Shown here one piece after another: positions 62,977 through 64,000 of a stretch of 64,000 nucleotides of DNA. The notes beneath the pieces are model-generated. The model did not search any database. It was not told where the DNA came from and saw nothing but the letters and a program-made list of their open reading frames with translations. The translations under genes and the position numbers were made by a program. Source of the stretch: JAHZFN01 sp965149945 (GTDB lineage: Bacteria; Bacillota; Dehalobacteriia; UBA4068; UBA4997); the NCBI GenBank assembly GCA_965149945.1, contig CBCTTQ010000006.1:1-64000 (forward strand). The letters are read 5' to 3'. Within the stretch, counting starts at the first letter, position 1; every line of letters begins with the position of its first letter.

Positions 62977-63891
62977 ATGTGCAAAAAAGTTATGGTAAAA
63001 ATTCCCGCGACCACCGCAAACATCGGCGCCGGTTTTGATACATTCGGTATGGCGTTTTCTTTTTACAGCGGTGTGACCGCTGTACGCGGCGGTGATTTTG
63101 AAGGAATTAAAATTACCAATCACGGAGAAATCACCCATTCTCTGGCAGATCCGAAACGCAATCTGGTGGCTCTTTGCGCCAGAAGCCTTTGGGATAAAGT
63201 GGGGTTTGATTATAATGGTGTGGAATTGATTTTGGACAATGATATTCCCGTCTCTCGGGGATTGGGCAGCTCTGCCGCCGCCATTGTCGGTGGTTTTGTG
63301 GCTGCCAATGAGATGGCGGGCTGTCCTTTGGGTCAGAAAGAGCTGTTGGAAATGGCGGTAGATGTAGAAGGACATCCTGACAATGTGGCTCCGGCGCTTT
63401 TGGGCGGATTTGTCTCTTCCTGTCGTCGGAACGGGGAAACTATCGTTTTTAAGGCGATTCCGCCGGCAGATTTGAAAGCGGTTGTTGCCATCCCTGATTT
63501 TCATCTTTCCACTAAGGTAGCCAGAGAAGCTATGCCTGAAGAAGTCAGTGTTCAAGACGCGGTTTATAATATCCAGTGCGCGTCTCTTTTGGTAGGCGCT
63601 ATGCTTTCGGGCAATTATGAGTTGTTAAGCAAAGCAGTGGATGATCGATTGCATCAGCCCTATCGTTTTCCTTTGATTCCGGGAGCGGATGCGGTATTAG
63701 CGGCGGCAAAAGAAGCCGGCGCTTTGGCGGCGGCTTTGTCCGGCGCCGGCCCTACACTGATTGCGTTTACGAACACGGACGGCAGCGCTATTCGGGACGC
63801 TATGGAACAAGCTTGGCATGAGGCGGAGGTGAACTGCCGAGTGTTGGTTTTAGAACAGGATAATGAAGGGGTTCAGGTGGAAAAGGTTTGA
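62977..63891 (+). CDS. thrB: Homoserine kinase
   Basis: A 304-residue GHMP-family kinase making O-phosphohomoserine for threonine synthesis. Visible motifs are IPATTANIGAGFDTFGMAF, the ATP loop VSRGLGSSAAAIVGG, EGHPDNVAPALLGG and the C-terminal ALSGAGPTLIAF. The ATG is weakly preceded by AAGAGGAC. No thrC is seen within the window. Confidence 0.96.
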   Translation: MCKKVMVKIPATTANIGAGFDTFGMAFSFYSGVTAVRGGDFEGIKITNHGEITHSLADPKRNLVALCARSLWDKVGFDYNGVELILDNDIPVSRGLGSSAAAIVGGFVAANEMAGCPLGQKELLEMAVDVEGHPDNVAPALLGGFVSSCRRNGETIVFKAIPPADLKAVVAIPDFHLSTKVAREAMPEEVSVQDAVYNIQCASLLVGAMLSGNYELLSKAVDDRLHQPYRFPLIPGADAVLAAAKEAGALAAALSGAGPTLIAFTNTDGSAIRDAMEQAWHEAEVNCRVLVLEQDNEGVQVEKV

Positions 63892-63940
63892 AAGAAGATC
63901 ACAAAAATGAAATAAACAGGAAACATAGGAGGCAAATATC

Positions 63941-64000
63941 ATGGCATTAATTGTGCAAAAGTATGGCGGCAGTTCTGTTGCGACGCCCGACCGAATCAAA
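63941..64000 (+). CDS. Aspartate kinase, N-terminal start only
   Basis: The first 20 codons of an aspartokinase, recognised by the characteristic VQKYGGSSVATPDRIK start. AGGAGG lies ten bases before the ATG. The rest lies outside the window. It extends the hom-thrB cluster toward the first step of the aspartate family pathway. Confidence 0.88.
   Translation, partial: MALIVQKYGGSSVATPDRIK

Overview
The window looks like a chromosomal segment of an anaerobic, endospore-forming member of the Clostridia. Evidence: spore genes (spoVAC-spoVAD-spoVAE, spoIVA), an IspH/ribosomal-S1 fusion gene, strong AGGAGG-type ribosome binding sites, frequent GTG/TTG starts, corrinoid methyltransferases and an oxygen-sensitive Fe-S L-serine dehydratase. 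Base composition is intermediate in genes and AT-rich between them. The genus cannot be named from the sequence alone.

Layout. 0-4.2 kb: molybdenum block (3' end of moaA, a MOSC-MogA fusion, modA-modB-modC). 4.4-12.2 kb: iron alcohol dehydrogenase, a MacB/LolD-type ABC pair behind a hairpin-rich leader, a frameshifted LysR regulator divergent from an aldo/keto reductase, and tRNA-Leu. 12.3-19.8 kb: DUF4363 and DUF421 membrane proteins, ppx-ppk polyphosphate genes, the spoVA trio and idi. 20.8-26.7 kb: a secreted probable cysteine hydrolase, then a one-carbon cluster (double-cubane 2-hydroxyacyl-CoA dehydratase-like protein, two tandem MtaA/UroD-type methyltransferases, corrinoid protein). 27-29.3 kb: UPF0173 hydrolase, endonuclease III, and a four-tRNA operon (Val, Asp, Phe, Gly). 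29.4-33 kb: gene-poor, relic-rich accessory stretch with a GNAT, a Vat/CatB-like hexapeptide acetyltransferase and a small membrane protein between twin palindromic operators.

33.8-39.3 kb holds what I consider the most interesting system: a secreted subtilisin-like protease ending in a dockerin module, followed 15 bases later by a protein with a cohesin-like module, a glycine linker and three SLH domains. Together they look like a self-contained device for docking a protease onto the cell surface. A LytTR-type regulator with an atypical receiver lies convergent to it.

41.4-54 kb is a conserved Firmicutes core block: a HutP-like protein, a TIM-barrel-like protein, cmk (frameshifted), plsC, ispH-rpsA, a DUF1295 protein, der, plsY, gpsA, L-serine dehydratase, spoIVA. 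54.3-59.3 kb is an operon joining a sugar-type ABC importer to a third UroD-type methyltransferase and a PfkB kinase, suggesting import and processing of a methylated small molecule. 59.4-60.9 kb: a ribbon-helix-helix regulator divergent from an acyltransferase, with four TGATAT iterons at exact 12-bp spacing between them. 61-64 kb: an ACT-domain protein and threonine/aspartate-family genes (hom, thrB, start of aspartate kinase).

Three genes (LysR regulator, cmk, ABC binding protein) carry apparent single-base frameshifts at or near short homopolymers. cmk is normally essential, so sequencing or assembly indels are the simplest explanation and should be ruled out first.
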